Origin: Frankia alni ACN14a | GTDB taxonomy: Bacteria; Actinomycetota; Actinomycetes; Frankiales; Frankiaceae | NCBI RefSeq assembly: GCF_000058485.1 | Contig: NC_008278.1 | Span: forward strand, 2,474,962-2,538,961 | Reading direction: 5' to 3' | DNA length: 64,000 bases | Shown here: one piece after another, positions 45,018 through 52,250 of the stretch | Layout of the letters: each line of letters opens with the position of its first letter | Numbering within the stretch: position 1 is the stretch's first letter | Translations under genes and position numbers: made by a program | The notes under the pieces: generated by a model | What the model was told of the DNA's origin: nothing | The model's input: only the letters and a program-made list of their open reading frames with translations | The model's database searches: none

Positions 45018-45962
45018 TCAGGAGAACACGACCGTGCGACGGCCGCTGATGAGGACGCGGTGCTCGACGTGCCAGGTCACCGCGCGAGCGAGCGCGCGGC
45101 ACTCGACGTCGCGGCCGAGCGCGGCGAGGCGGTCGGGACCGTCGGCGTGATCGACCCGGATGACGTCCTGCTCGATGATCGGGCCGTCGTCGAGCTCGGC
45201 GGTCACGTAGTGCGCGGTCGCGCCGATCAGCTTCACCCCGCGGGCGTGTGCCTGGTGATAGGGCCGGGCGCCGGAGAAACTCGGCAGGAACGAGTGGTGG
45301 ATGTTGATCGCCCGGCCGGCGAGCGACGCGCACAGCTCGGGGGAGAGGATCTGCATGTAGCGGGCGAGGACCACGAGGTCGATCCGCTCCCGTTCGATGA
45401 TCTCCCGGATCCCCTGTTCCTGCCGGTCGCGGGTGGTCGGGTCGACCGGCAGGTGATGGAACGGGATGGCGTAGGAGCCGACGAGGTCGGCGAAGTCGGG
45501 ATGGTTCGACGCGACGGCCGGGATGTCGACGTCGAGCAGCCCCGACCTGTGCCGGTAGAGCAGATCGTTGAGGCAGTGTCCGAATCGGCTGACCAGGATC
45601 AGCACGCGGGGGCGGACCGCCAGGTCATGGATCGCCCAGTCCATCGCGAACGGGTGGGCGACGCGGGCGAAGCCGGCCCGCAGCGCCTCCAGGGTGAGCC
45701 CCGCCTCCTCGGCGGCGACGTGCACCCGCATGAAGAACCGGCCCGAGTCGGGGTCGCCGAACTGGGCGGCGTCGGCGATGTTGCCACCGACGCCGGCGAG
45801 GTAGGCGGAGACCGCGGCGACGATACCGAGCCGGTCGGGGCAGGACAGCGTCAGGACGAACTCGCCGGCCGCCGTCCGGGCGGAGGGGCCGGTCGGCGGG
45901 CCGGGGGAGCGGCCGGGATCGGCGACAGGCGGCGTCACGCCGCGGTCTTCGGGGATGGGCAC
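45018..45962 (-). CDS. purU: Formyltetrahydrofolate deformylase
   Basis: This enzyme hydrolyses 10-formyl-THF to formate and THF and so balances one-carbon folate pools. The 314-aa protein has a disordered N-terminus (1-32), an ACT domain (about 35-115, FVLTLSCPDRLGIVAAVSAYL given in part as LSCPDRLGIVAAVSAYL) and a formyltransferase domain (about 120-314) with NIHHSFLPSFSGARPYHQA and GATAHYVTAELDDGPII. The active-site Asn-His-Asp set is present. A second folate gene (folD paralogue) lies 11 kb away. Confidence 0.94.
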   Translation of the reverse strand: MPIPEDRGVTPPVADPGRSPGPPTGPSARTAAGEFVLTLSCPDRLGIVAAVSAYLAGVGGNIADAAQFGDPDSGRFFMRVHVAAEEAGLTLEALRAGFARVAHPFAMDWAIHDLAVRPRVLILVSRFGHCLNDLLYRHRSGLLDVDIPAVASNHPDFADLVGSYAIPFHHLPVDPTTRDRQEQGIREIIERERIDLVVLARYMQILSPELCASLAGRAINIHHSFLPSFSGARPYHQAHARGVKLIGATAHYVTAELDDGPIIEQDVIRVDHADGPDRLAALGRDVECRALARAVTWHVEHRVLISGRRTVVFS

Positions 45963-46200
45963 AGCCCCTTCCTACCTTGGCACGACCGGCCACACCCGGC
46001 GCGGCGCACCGGCCCCCGCGCACCGGCCGGAGCCAGGGCGGCGACGACGGCGCCGGCGGAAGGCCGGGCGCCCTACCGCGGCTTGCGGCCCTGCAGGCCT
46101 CGGGTGCGCGGCCGGCGGCCGGCGGGGAAGGCGCCGGGGCCGGTGCGCACCGCGGGGCGGCGTCGTCCGGCCGCGAGCGGGCGGCGCCCGCGATGGTGCC

Positions 46201-46923
46201 TCACGGTGCGGCCTGCGCCGGCGGCACCGGCGTGCCGTCGAGGTGCGGGACGGTGACGGCGGTGAGCAGCAGGCCGCGGTCGGCGAGCCAGTGGCCGTCG
46301 AAGCCGGTGAGCTCGCCGCCGTCGAGCGTCGGCCCGGTCACCAGCAGCTTGGCGGTGAACGTGCCGCGGGCCGGGGTGGCGGTGGTCGCCGCCGTGCCCG
46401 GGTCGATGGTGAGGGCGGCGTCCTCGAAGCCGAGCCAGCGCTGGGCCAGCGGGAACCACGCCTTGTACACCGACTCCTTGGCGCTGAACAGCAGCCGGTC
46501 CCAGTGCACGGTGGGCAGGGTCCGGGTGAGGGTGGCGAGCCAGCCCTCCTCGGCCGGGACGGTGATCTGCGCCGTGACGCCCTGGGGATTGGGTTCGTTC
46601 GGTTCGGCGTCGATGCCGATCGTGCGCAGCCGGCCGGCGAGCGCCACCGCCGCCGCCCGGTAGCCGGCGCAGTGGGTGATGCTGCCGACCACGCCGTCCG
46701 GCCAGTGAGGGGCGCCGCGATCGCCCGACAGGATCGGTACCGGCGGTAGGCCGAGGCCGGACAGCGCCCGGTGCGCGCAGATCCGGGCGGTGGTGAACTC
46801 CCGGCGGCGCTTGTCCACGGCGCGGGCGAGCAGCGCGGCCTCCTCGGGGAACAGCACGGCGTTCGGGTCGTCCTCGAACGCCTCGACGGCGACGGCCGCG
46901 TCCGGCAGCAGGCTGGCCAGCAT
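46201..46923 (-). CDS. pptT: 4'-phosphopantetheinyl transferase, PptT-like
   Basis: This enzyme activates acyl, peptidyl and aryl carrier proteins by transfer of the phosphopantetheine arm from CoA. The 240-aa protein is of the Sfp/EntD type with GSITHCAGYRAAAVAL, IGIDAEPNEPN (metal-binding Asp and Glu) and the LLFSAKESVYKAWFPL signature. Start ATG 46923 follows GGAG and lies five bases after the stop of the upstream metallophosphoesterase gene. That pairing matches M. tuberculosis pptH-pptT (Rv2795c-Rv2794c). Confidence 0.93.
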   Translation of the reverse strand: MLASLLPDAAVAVEAFEDDPNAVLFPEEAALLARAVDKRRREFTTARICAHRALSGLGLPPVPILSGDRGAPHWPDGVVGSITHCAGYRAAAVALAGRLRTIGIDAEPNEPNPQGVTAQITVPAEEGWLATLTRTLPTVHWDRLLFSAKESVYKAWFPLAQRWLGFEDAALTIDPGTAATTATPARGTFTAKLLVTGPTLDGGELTGFDGHWLADRGLLLTAVTVPHLDGTPVPPAQAAP

Positions 46924-46928
46924 CGCGG

Positions 46929-47861
46929 TCAGCTCCGCGCCGTCGACGGCGACGCCGCCCGTTCCTGCGCCCCCGCGGCCGGGGCCGGAGCGGGCTCCGC
47001 CGGGTAGGGCAGGATCTGGCGGGGGCCGGCGAAGGGCCGGCCGTAGGCCTCCCACGCGACGCGTTCTCGCGGGTACCCCATCGAGACCTCCTCGAAGCGG
47101 ACGCCGTCGTACCAGGTCGTGCGGGGAATGTGCAGGTGGCCGTAGACGACCGCCGCCGGGCGGAAACGCCGGTGCCAGTCGCCGGTGGCCGTCGTCCCGC
47201 ACCACAGCGCGAACGTCGGGTAGCGCAGGATGTCGGTGGGTTCGCGGACGAGCGGCCAGTGGTTGACGAGCACGGTCGGCACGGCCGGGTCGAGGGCGGC
47301 CAGCCGCTCGGCGGTGTAGGCGACCCGGGCCCGGGACCAGGCGTCGATGGTGGGATGCGGATCGGGGTGCAGCAGCCACTCGTCGGTGCACACCACCCCG
47401 CTCTCCCGGGACAGGGCGAGGGCCTGCTCCTTCGTCGCGGTGCCCGCCGGGCGGAAGCTGTAGTCGTACAGGGCGAACAGGGGCGCGACGACCACCGGGC
47501 CGCCCTCGCCCGTCCACACCGGGAACGGATCCTCCGGCGTGACCACGCCGAGGCCGCGGGCGATCTCGACCAGGTGGCGGTACCGTTCGTCGCCGCGCAG
47601 CTGGAGCGGGTCGTGCTTCGGCGTCCACAGCTCATGGTTGCCGGGCACCCAGATCACCTTGGCGAAACGCTGGGTGAACAGCTGCCAGACCGCCTCGATC
47701 TCACCGGCGACCTCGGCCACGTCACCGGCCAGAATCAGCCAGTCCTCCGGCGAACCGGGCTCGATACCCTCGACAATCAGCCGGTTCTCCGAATAGCCGA
47801 CATGAATATCACTGACGGCCATCAGCCGACCGGGCGGCGCAGGTGAATCCACGGGGGACAC
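46929..47861 (-). CDS. pptH: Metallophosphoesterase, PptH-like phosphopantetheinyl hydrolase
   Basis: A 310-aa calcineurin-type phosphoesterase with all metal motifs: VSDIHVGYSENR, LAGDVAE, VPGNHELW, LVNHWPL and YGHLHIPRT. In M. tuberculosis the adjacent PptH removes phosphopantetheine from carrier proteins and so opposes PptT. Sequence pattern and the same gene order support this role here. GTG 47861 or 47852 are the likely starts; the C-terminus is a disordered Ala/Pro tail. Orthology is inferred from order plus family. Confidence 0.87.
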   Translation of the reverse strand: MSPVDSPAPPGRLMAVSDIHVGYSENRLIVEGIEPGSPEDWLILAGDVAEVAGEIEAVWQLFTQRFAKVIWVPGNHELWTPKHDPLQLRGDERYRHLVEIARGLGVVTPEDPFPVWTGEGGPVVVAPLFALYDYSFRPAGTATKEQALALSRESGVVCTDEWLLHPDPHPTIDAWSRARVAYTAERLAALDPAVPTVLVNHWPLVREPTDILRYPTFALWCGTTATGDWHRRFRPAAVVYGHLHIPRTTWYDGVRFEEVSMGYPRERVAWEAYGRPFAGPRQILPYPAEPAPAPAAGAQERAASPSTARS

Positions 47862-48071
47862 GTCGAAAAGCCTACCGGCGCAACGGGGCAGGTGTCCGGC
47901 CGACGGTCGAACCTCCGGTCGTCGCCCCCCCGACAACGCCGGCCCGACACCGCCCGCGGCACCCCCGGGCAGCGTGGATGTTCGTATCGGCCGGACATCG
48001 GGCATGCCGTCATGGATCATCGCCCCGGGCCGCCGGCCGGCCGCCGCGGGGACCGACCCGGAGTGGAGTGG

Positions 48072-48449
48072 ATGATGGGTGACAGCTTCGGCACGGCGCT
48101 GCTCGTCGTCCTCGGTGTGCTGGTGGCCCTCGGCCTCGCGCTGGCGGTGGCCGCCCTCGTCGTCGTCCGCAGGTACGACCTACCGCTGCGCGGCACCGTG
48201 GCGACGCTGGCCAGCCTCGCCTACGTCGTCTCGCCGGTCGATGCGGTCCCCGAGATCCCGCTGGGGCCGATCGGGCTGGTCGACGATCTCATGGTGATCA
48301 TTGCCGCGGTCGTGTACGTCCGCGGCCTGATCGCCGCCCGGCGCGACCTCGGCCAGGCGGGGCTCGACCACTCCGGCCACGCGCCCCGCGACCTGCCTCG
48401 CCAGCCGCCGCCGCGGCTGCCCCGCGGACGTCGCGGCATCCGCCGCTGA
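48072..48449 (+). CDS. DUF1232 (YkvA-like) membrane protein
   Basis: A 125-aa protein with an N-terminal membrane helix (about 5-33) and the DUF1232 signature LASLAYVVSPVDAVPEIP followed by LGPIGLVDDLMVI, then a basic disordered tail. Function unknown. ATG 48072 has GGAGTGGAG close upstream; ATG 48075 is equivalent. Confidence 0.87.
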   Translation: MMGDSFGTALLVVLGVLVALGLALAVAALVVVRRYDLPLRGTVATLASLAYVVSPVDAVPEIPLGPIGLVDDLMVIIAAVVYVRGLIAARRDLGQAGLDHSGHAPRDLPRQPPPRLPRGRRGIRR

Positions 48450-48488
48450 CAGCGGAACATGCCCGGGGGCGCGTCTGTTGCCTCGGGT

Positions 48489-49097
48489 ATGACCTCCGCC
48501 ACGTTCGCGATCACCTGGGATTACCGCTGCCCGTTTGCGCGCAACGCGCACGAACACGTGCTTACCGGTCTCGCGGCCGGTGCCGACTGGAATGTCAGCT
48601 TCATCCCCTTCTCGCTGGGGCAGGCGCATGTCGAGGAGGGCCAGCCCAGCGTCTGGGAGAAGCCCGAGCAGGATTCCGGCATCCTCGCCCTACAGGCCGG
48701 CGTCGTGATCCGGGACGAATACCCCGACCTGTTCCCGGCGGCTCATCGCGCGTTGTTCGCGGCGCGCCACGACGAGGGCCGCCATCTCGAGGACCGCGCC
48801 GTGATCAGGGAGACGCTCACCGCCGTCGGGCTGCCCGCGGACGAGGTGCTCGCCCGGGTCGACGAGGGGGGGCTGGCCCGGGTCCAGGCCGAGCACGAGC
48901 GCTACGTCGCCTCCCACTCGGTCTGGGGCGTGCCCACCTTCATCGCCGACGACCAGGCGGTCTTCGTGCGGCTGATGAACCGGGCTCCGCTCGGTGCCGA
49001 GGCCGCACCGTCCGTTCGGGCGGTGGAACGCGTCGTCGACCAGCTCACCGGCTGGCCGGAGCTCAACGAGTTCAAGCACACCTCCATCCCCCGCTGA
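48489..49097 (+). CDS. DsbA-fold thioredoxin-like protein
   Basis: A 202-aa protein of the DsbA/2-hydroxychromene-2-carboxylate isomerase superfamily. It begins ATFAITWDYRCPFARNAHEH; the CPFA motif has only one active-site Cys, so a thiol-disulfide exchange with two cysteines is not possible. SVWGVPTFIADDQAVFVR is the cis-Pro loop (VPT). No signal peptide, so it is cytoplasmic. Possible glutathione/mycothiol-dependent isomerase or transferase; the exact reaction is unknown. Confidence 0.85.
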   Translation: MTSATFAITWDYRCPFARNAHEHVLTGLAAGADWNVSFIPFSLGQAHVEEGQPSVWEKPEQDSGILALQAGVVIRDEYPDLFPAAHRALFAARHDEGRHLEDRAVIRETLTAVGLPADEVLARVDEGGLARVQAEHERYVASHSVWGVPTFIADDQAVFVRLMNRAPLGAEAAPSVRAVERVVDQLTGWPELNEFKHTSIPR

Positions 49098-49209
49098 CCT
49101 CCCCGCCGACATCTGCGCGGAGCCCGTCTTCGCGTCGGTGCCGTGCCGGGTGCCGTGCCGGGACGGTCGGGTCGCCCACGGGGCGTCTCGGCCGGGCCGG
49201 TCTCGGGGT

Positions 49210-49785
49210 TCAGACGTCGAGACCGTACCCGCGGGCGATCTGCGCCAGACCGGCGATGCCGCCCTCGCCGAGGGCGCGAAAATGCCAGCCGCCGCTGTCG
49301 CGGTGCAGCTCGCCGAACAGCATCGAGGTGTCCCGCGCGGCGGTGCTCGACAGGTCGTAGCGCACCAGCTCGTCGCCGGTGTCGGTGTTGACGACCCGGA
49401 TGTACGCGCCGTGCACGTCACCGAAACTCTGGTGCCGGTAGTCGGCGTTGTGGATGCTCACCGGGAAAACGATGCGGGTGATCGCGCTGGACAACAGGTC
49501 GAGCCGCACGTCGATCTGCTCGTCGTCCCCCGCACCCTCGCCCGTGAGGTTGTCCCCGCGGTGCACGATCTCCCCACGCGGGCTGCTCAGATTGTTGTAG
49601 TAGACGAAATAGCTCAGGCTGGGCGCCCGGTCGTTCTCCTGCAGGGCGATGGCGCTCGCGTCGAGATCGAACTCCTCCCCGCCTGGACGATTGGGATCCC
49701 AGCCGAGACCGACCGTGATGTGTGTGAGGGTCTCGGTGGCTTCGGCAAGAGCGACGCTGCCGCCCTTGGCGAGATCAATGCCCAC
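49210..49785 (-). CDS. terD: TerD family calcium-binding protein
   Basis: A 191-aa TerD-domain protein, with the family start MGIDLAKGGSVALAEA, the VGLGWDPNRPGGEEFDLDAS motif (given as GLGWDPNRP and EFDLDAS), and SLSYFVYYNNLSSPRGEIVH followed by GDNLTGEGAGDDEQI, where the acidic residues bind calcium. TerD proteins act in tellurite, phage and stress responses and are often found in conflict loci. It is divergent to the HTH gene and the TIR/NB-ARC locus, 375 bases away, so a shared regulatory region is possible. Confidence 0.95.
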   Translation of the reverse strand: MGIDLAKGGSVALAEATETLTHITVGLGWDPNRPGGEEFDLDASAIALQENDRAPSLSYFVYYNNLSSPRGEIVHRGDNLTGEGAGDDEQIDVRLDLLSSAITRIVFPVSIHNADYRHQSFGDVHGAYIRVVNTDTGDELVRYDLSSTAARDTSMLFGELHRDSGGWHFRALGEGGIAGLAQIARGYGLDV

Positions 49786-50160
49786 TGTTCTCCGTTTCCG
49801 CGGCTTTCGCCGATCGCACCGATCGCACCGGCCGGACCGGCCGGCGTCCGATCCACGTGATCAGCCAAGCACAGACGGGCGCCGCCGGGGAGCGCATCCG
49901 GCGATACTTCGCTGTCGTCGGGGAGACGGCCGCCGGCGCCCGCGGGCCGACCGCGGCGGACAGGTTCGGCGGCCGTGGTGTGAGCGCGGACGGTCGGTCA
50001 CCGGATGGTGGTTTCCGGCCCTGCTCCGCGGTGATCCGACAGCCGTCGATCACCCTCTGACGGCCGTCGGTCTCCCTGCGCGTCGGATGGCTGCCGCCCG
50101 GCACCGGCGAGCCCGGCGTCGCGGGCGCGGCAGGGCCAGCATTGGCTAACGTCGGCAGAC
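49786..50160. other. Divergent intergenic region between terD and the HTH gene
   Basis: About 375 bases of GC-rich sequence with short CGATCGCAC and CCGGCCGGAC repeats next to terD. No gene is supported. It should hold the promoters of terD and the HTH gene. Confidence 0.4.
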
Positions 50161-50379
50161 GTGGATCACCTACCACTGCTCGTCGGTTCCGGCGACATCG
50201 CCCGCGCCCTGGGCCTCACCCGTCAGGCCATCGATCACCGACTGCGGGTCGATCCGGCCGCGCCGAGCCCCGCCGCGGTCGTCAACCGCACCGCGACCTG
50301 GGGTGGTACTCGGATCTGGTGGCGGGAGGAGATCGACCGATGGCTGCGCCTCGAACCCGAACACTGGGAAGTGCACTGA
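50161..50379 (+). CDS. Small helix-turn-helix protein
   Basis: A 72-aa protein that is mostly one winged-helix: LLVGSGDIARALGLTRQAIDHRL (as GSGDIARALGLTRQAIDHRL) followed by WGGTRIWWREEIDRWL. The form resembles MerR/excisionase-type DNA-binding proteins without an effector domain. GTG 50161 has no strong ribosome binding site, so a leaderless start is possible. It is the first gene of the region that leads into the TIR/NB-ARC genes and lies just before three 20-bp repeats that could be its binding sites (inference). Confidence 0.75.
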   Translation: MDHLPLLVGSGDIARALGLTRQAIDHRLRVDPAAPSPAAVVNRTATWGGTRIWWREEIDRWLRLEPEHWEVH

Positions 50380-50669
50380 CGGGGACGTGTGCCGCAGGAA
50401 AGGATCCGCGTCGCCGGTTGACGGGAAGCGCCGCCGGTTGACGAAGAGCGCCGTCGGTTGACGGAGAGCAGAGAAGGCGCGGGGACGGGCCCCGGGCGGT
50501 GCGGGGTACGCGGAGTGGCGCCACCCCGAGTGATGGCGTGTTGAGGCATCATTGATACTTCCGTGTCGTGGGCATCGCCATCCGGGCGGTCGGCTGATAG
50601 CGTTTGGCGACACCGTCCGTCGGATGGCGGTGGGCCCGGGGGCGCGGTGATGGTAATCGAGTGTGCGCG
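50380..50669. other. Upstream region of the FxsC-like gene
   Basis: About 290 bases holding three 20-bp tandem repeats (50408-50467) and an A/T-richer stretch (50550-50580) likely to contain a promoter. The frame of the next gene is open from 50604, but ATG 50670 is the family start. Confidence 0.5.
50408..50467 (+). repeat. Three imperfect 20-bp tandem repeats, candidate operator array
   Basis: Units at 50408-50427, 50428-50447 and 50448-50467 each contain CGGTTGACG, with a TTGACG -35-like core. They lie between the HTH gene and the first TIR-like gene. Confidence 0.8.
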
Positions 50670-52250
50670 ATGAAGAGCTACTTCTTCGTCTCCTATGCCG
50701 CCAAAGAGGACCGTCGCTGGGTCCAGCGCTTTCACGCCGATCTGGAGTATGAGCTGGGCCGGCTCGTCGGCTCCGCGGTCGGCGGAATCCTCGATACCAG
50801 GCCGCGGCCCGGCATGGACGCGGACCTCGCCCTCGCGGCGGGGGCCGGCCGTATCCGCTCGATGGTCGCCCTCTGCTCCGATCCTTTTTTCAAGGACGGT
50901 TGGTGCGGACGCGAATGGGAGGTCTTCGGCGCCCGCGTCGAGAACTTCAGCAAGGCCGGTGCGACCAGGCTGGAGGACGGTTTCCTGCGGGTGTTGTGGC
51001 GGTCGACCCACGACCCGGTGCCGCCGGCGGCACGCCCCGCCCTCGCCGACGCCAGGCTCGGGCTGCCCGAGGTCTACGGCCAGCACGGACTGCTGTGGCT
51101 CATGCGCAACATGCTGCGCGGGCCCAGCGGCTACTACGCGTTCGTCCGACTGTTCGCGGCCCGGGTCATCGCCGCCCAGCAGATCGATCTCGACCCTCTG
51201 CCCGAGCTCGCGATCCGCGCCGCCGGCCCCGCCTTCGGCTCCCACGGTACCGACGGCTCCGGGCATGCCCCGAACGGCGCCTCCGCGGAACCCGCCGGCC
51301 GGCCGTCGGCCGGCGGGGTGCTCCGGCGGCAGGAGCCGCCGTCACCCGCGTGGGCCGCGGCTCCGCCCGCTTCCGATTCGCCTGCTTCGGCTGCCCGAGT
51401 GTCGGATCCGCCTGCCTCGGCTCCGCCTGCCTCGGCTCCGCCTGCCTCGGGTCCGCCTGCCTCGGCTCTGCCTGCCTCGGCTCCGCCTGCCTCGGCTCTG
51501 CCTGCCTCGGATCCGCCTGCTTCGGCTCCCCCCGCCTCGGATCCGCCTGCTTCGGCTCGCGGCCGTGGGGCACGAGACGCCGCCGCGGGCAATGGCGCTG
51601 CGGGCAATGGCGCTGCGGGCAATGGCGCTGCGGGCAATGGCGCCGCGGGGGACGGCGCTGGGGGAGCGGGTGCAGCGGGGGAGGGCGCGGAGCGCGGCGG
51701 CGGGGATCGGCGCGGCGGTGATCGGGGCGGGAGGGCTGATCGGCCACGGGCGGGCAGCGTCCCGGCGGGCGACGGTGGGGGCCGCGGGGCCGGGGCGTTC
51801 GTGACGGCGCCGGTGGACTCGGTGGAGGCGGCCCCGCGGCGGGTCGTCGTCAGCTATGTCGGGGCCGACCAGCAGTGGGCCGACTGGCTCGAGCAGCTCC
51901 TGCGCCGCGGCTGCCACGAGGTCCAGCAGGTGCGGTGGGCGCAGAACCGCGGCGAACGGCTCGCCGAGACCGTGGACCGCATCGCCCGGTGGGACCCGGA
52001 GATCACGGTCGTGCTGCTGTCAAGGCACTACCGTGCGCCCGTGCCCGAGGACCCCGGCACCACCGAGACCGAGGCCTGGGAGCGCCTCGGCCTGGAGGGG
52101 CCGCTGGCCCGCCGTGTCGTACGCGTCACCATCGACCCCCAGCCGTTGCCCGAGCCGCTGCGCACCCTCCGGACGCTGGACCTCAGCGGTCTGGAACCGG
52201 CGGTGGTCAACGAGCTCCTGATGGAGGTGCGGGCCGGGGGCGGCTGGTGA
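50670..52250 (+). CDS. FxsC-like protein with two TIR-like domains
   Basis: A 526-aa protein. The N-terminal domain (about 1-190) begins YFFVSYAAKEDRRWVQRFH and has WCGREWEVF (residues 78-86), the FxsC form of the TIR catalytic-Glu motif (E82 candidate). A disordered linker follows with PPAS(A/D) repeats (about 240-297) and GAAGN repeats (305-330). The C-terminal part (about 390-526) is a second, different TIR-like domain: VVVSYVGADQQWADWLEQLL, a later VLLSRHYR and TETEAWERL. FxsC proteins accompany FxsT in FxSxx-COOH peptide loci. The next gene starts in its stop (GTGA). Confidence 0.85.
   Translation: MKSYFFVSYAAKEDRRWVQRFHADLEYELGRLVGSAVGGILDTRPRPGMDADLALAAGAGRIRSMVALCSDPFFKDGWCGREWEVFGARVENFSKAGATRLEDGFLRVLWRSTHDPVPPAARPALADARLGLPEVYGQHGLLWLMRNMLRGPSGYYAFVRLFAARVIAAQQIDLDPLPELAIRAAGPAFGSHGTDGSGHAPNGASAEPAGRPSAGGVLRRQEPPSPAWAAAPPASDSPASAARVSDPPASAPPASAPPASGPPASALPASAPPASALPASDPPASAPPASDPPASARGRGARDAAAGNGAAGNGAAGNGAAGNGAAGDGAGGAGAAGEGAERGGGDRRGGDRGGRADRPRAGSVPAGDGGGRGAGAFVTAPVDSVEAAPRRVVVSYVGADQQWADWLEQLLRRGCHEVQQVRWAQNRGERLAETVDRIARWDPEITVVLLSRHYRAPVPEDPGTTETEAWERLGLEGPLARRVVRVTIDPQPLPEPLRTLRTLDLSGLEPAVVNELLMEVRAGGGW

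Noticed and set aside
50161-50379. FxsA-type precursor peptide
   Set aside because: The 72-aa product is a winged-helix DNA-binding protein, with no FxSxx C-terminus.
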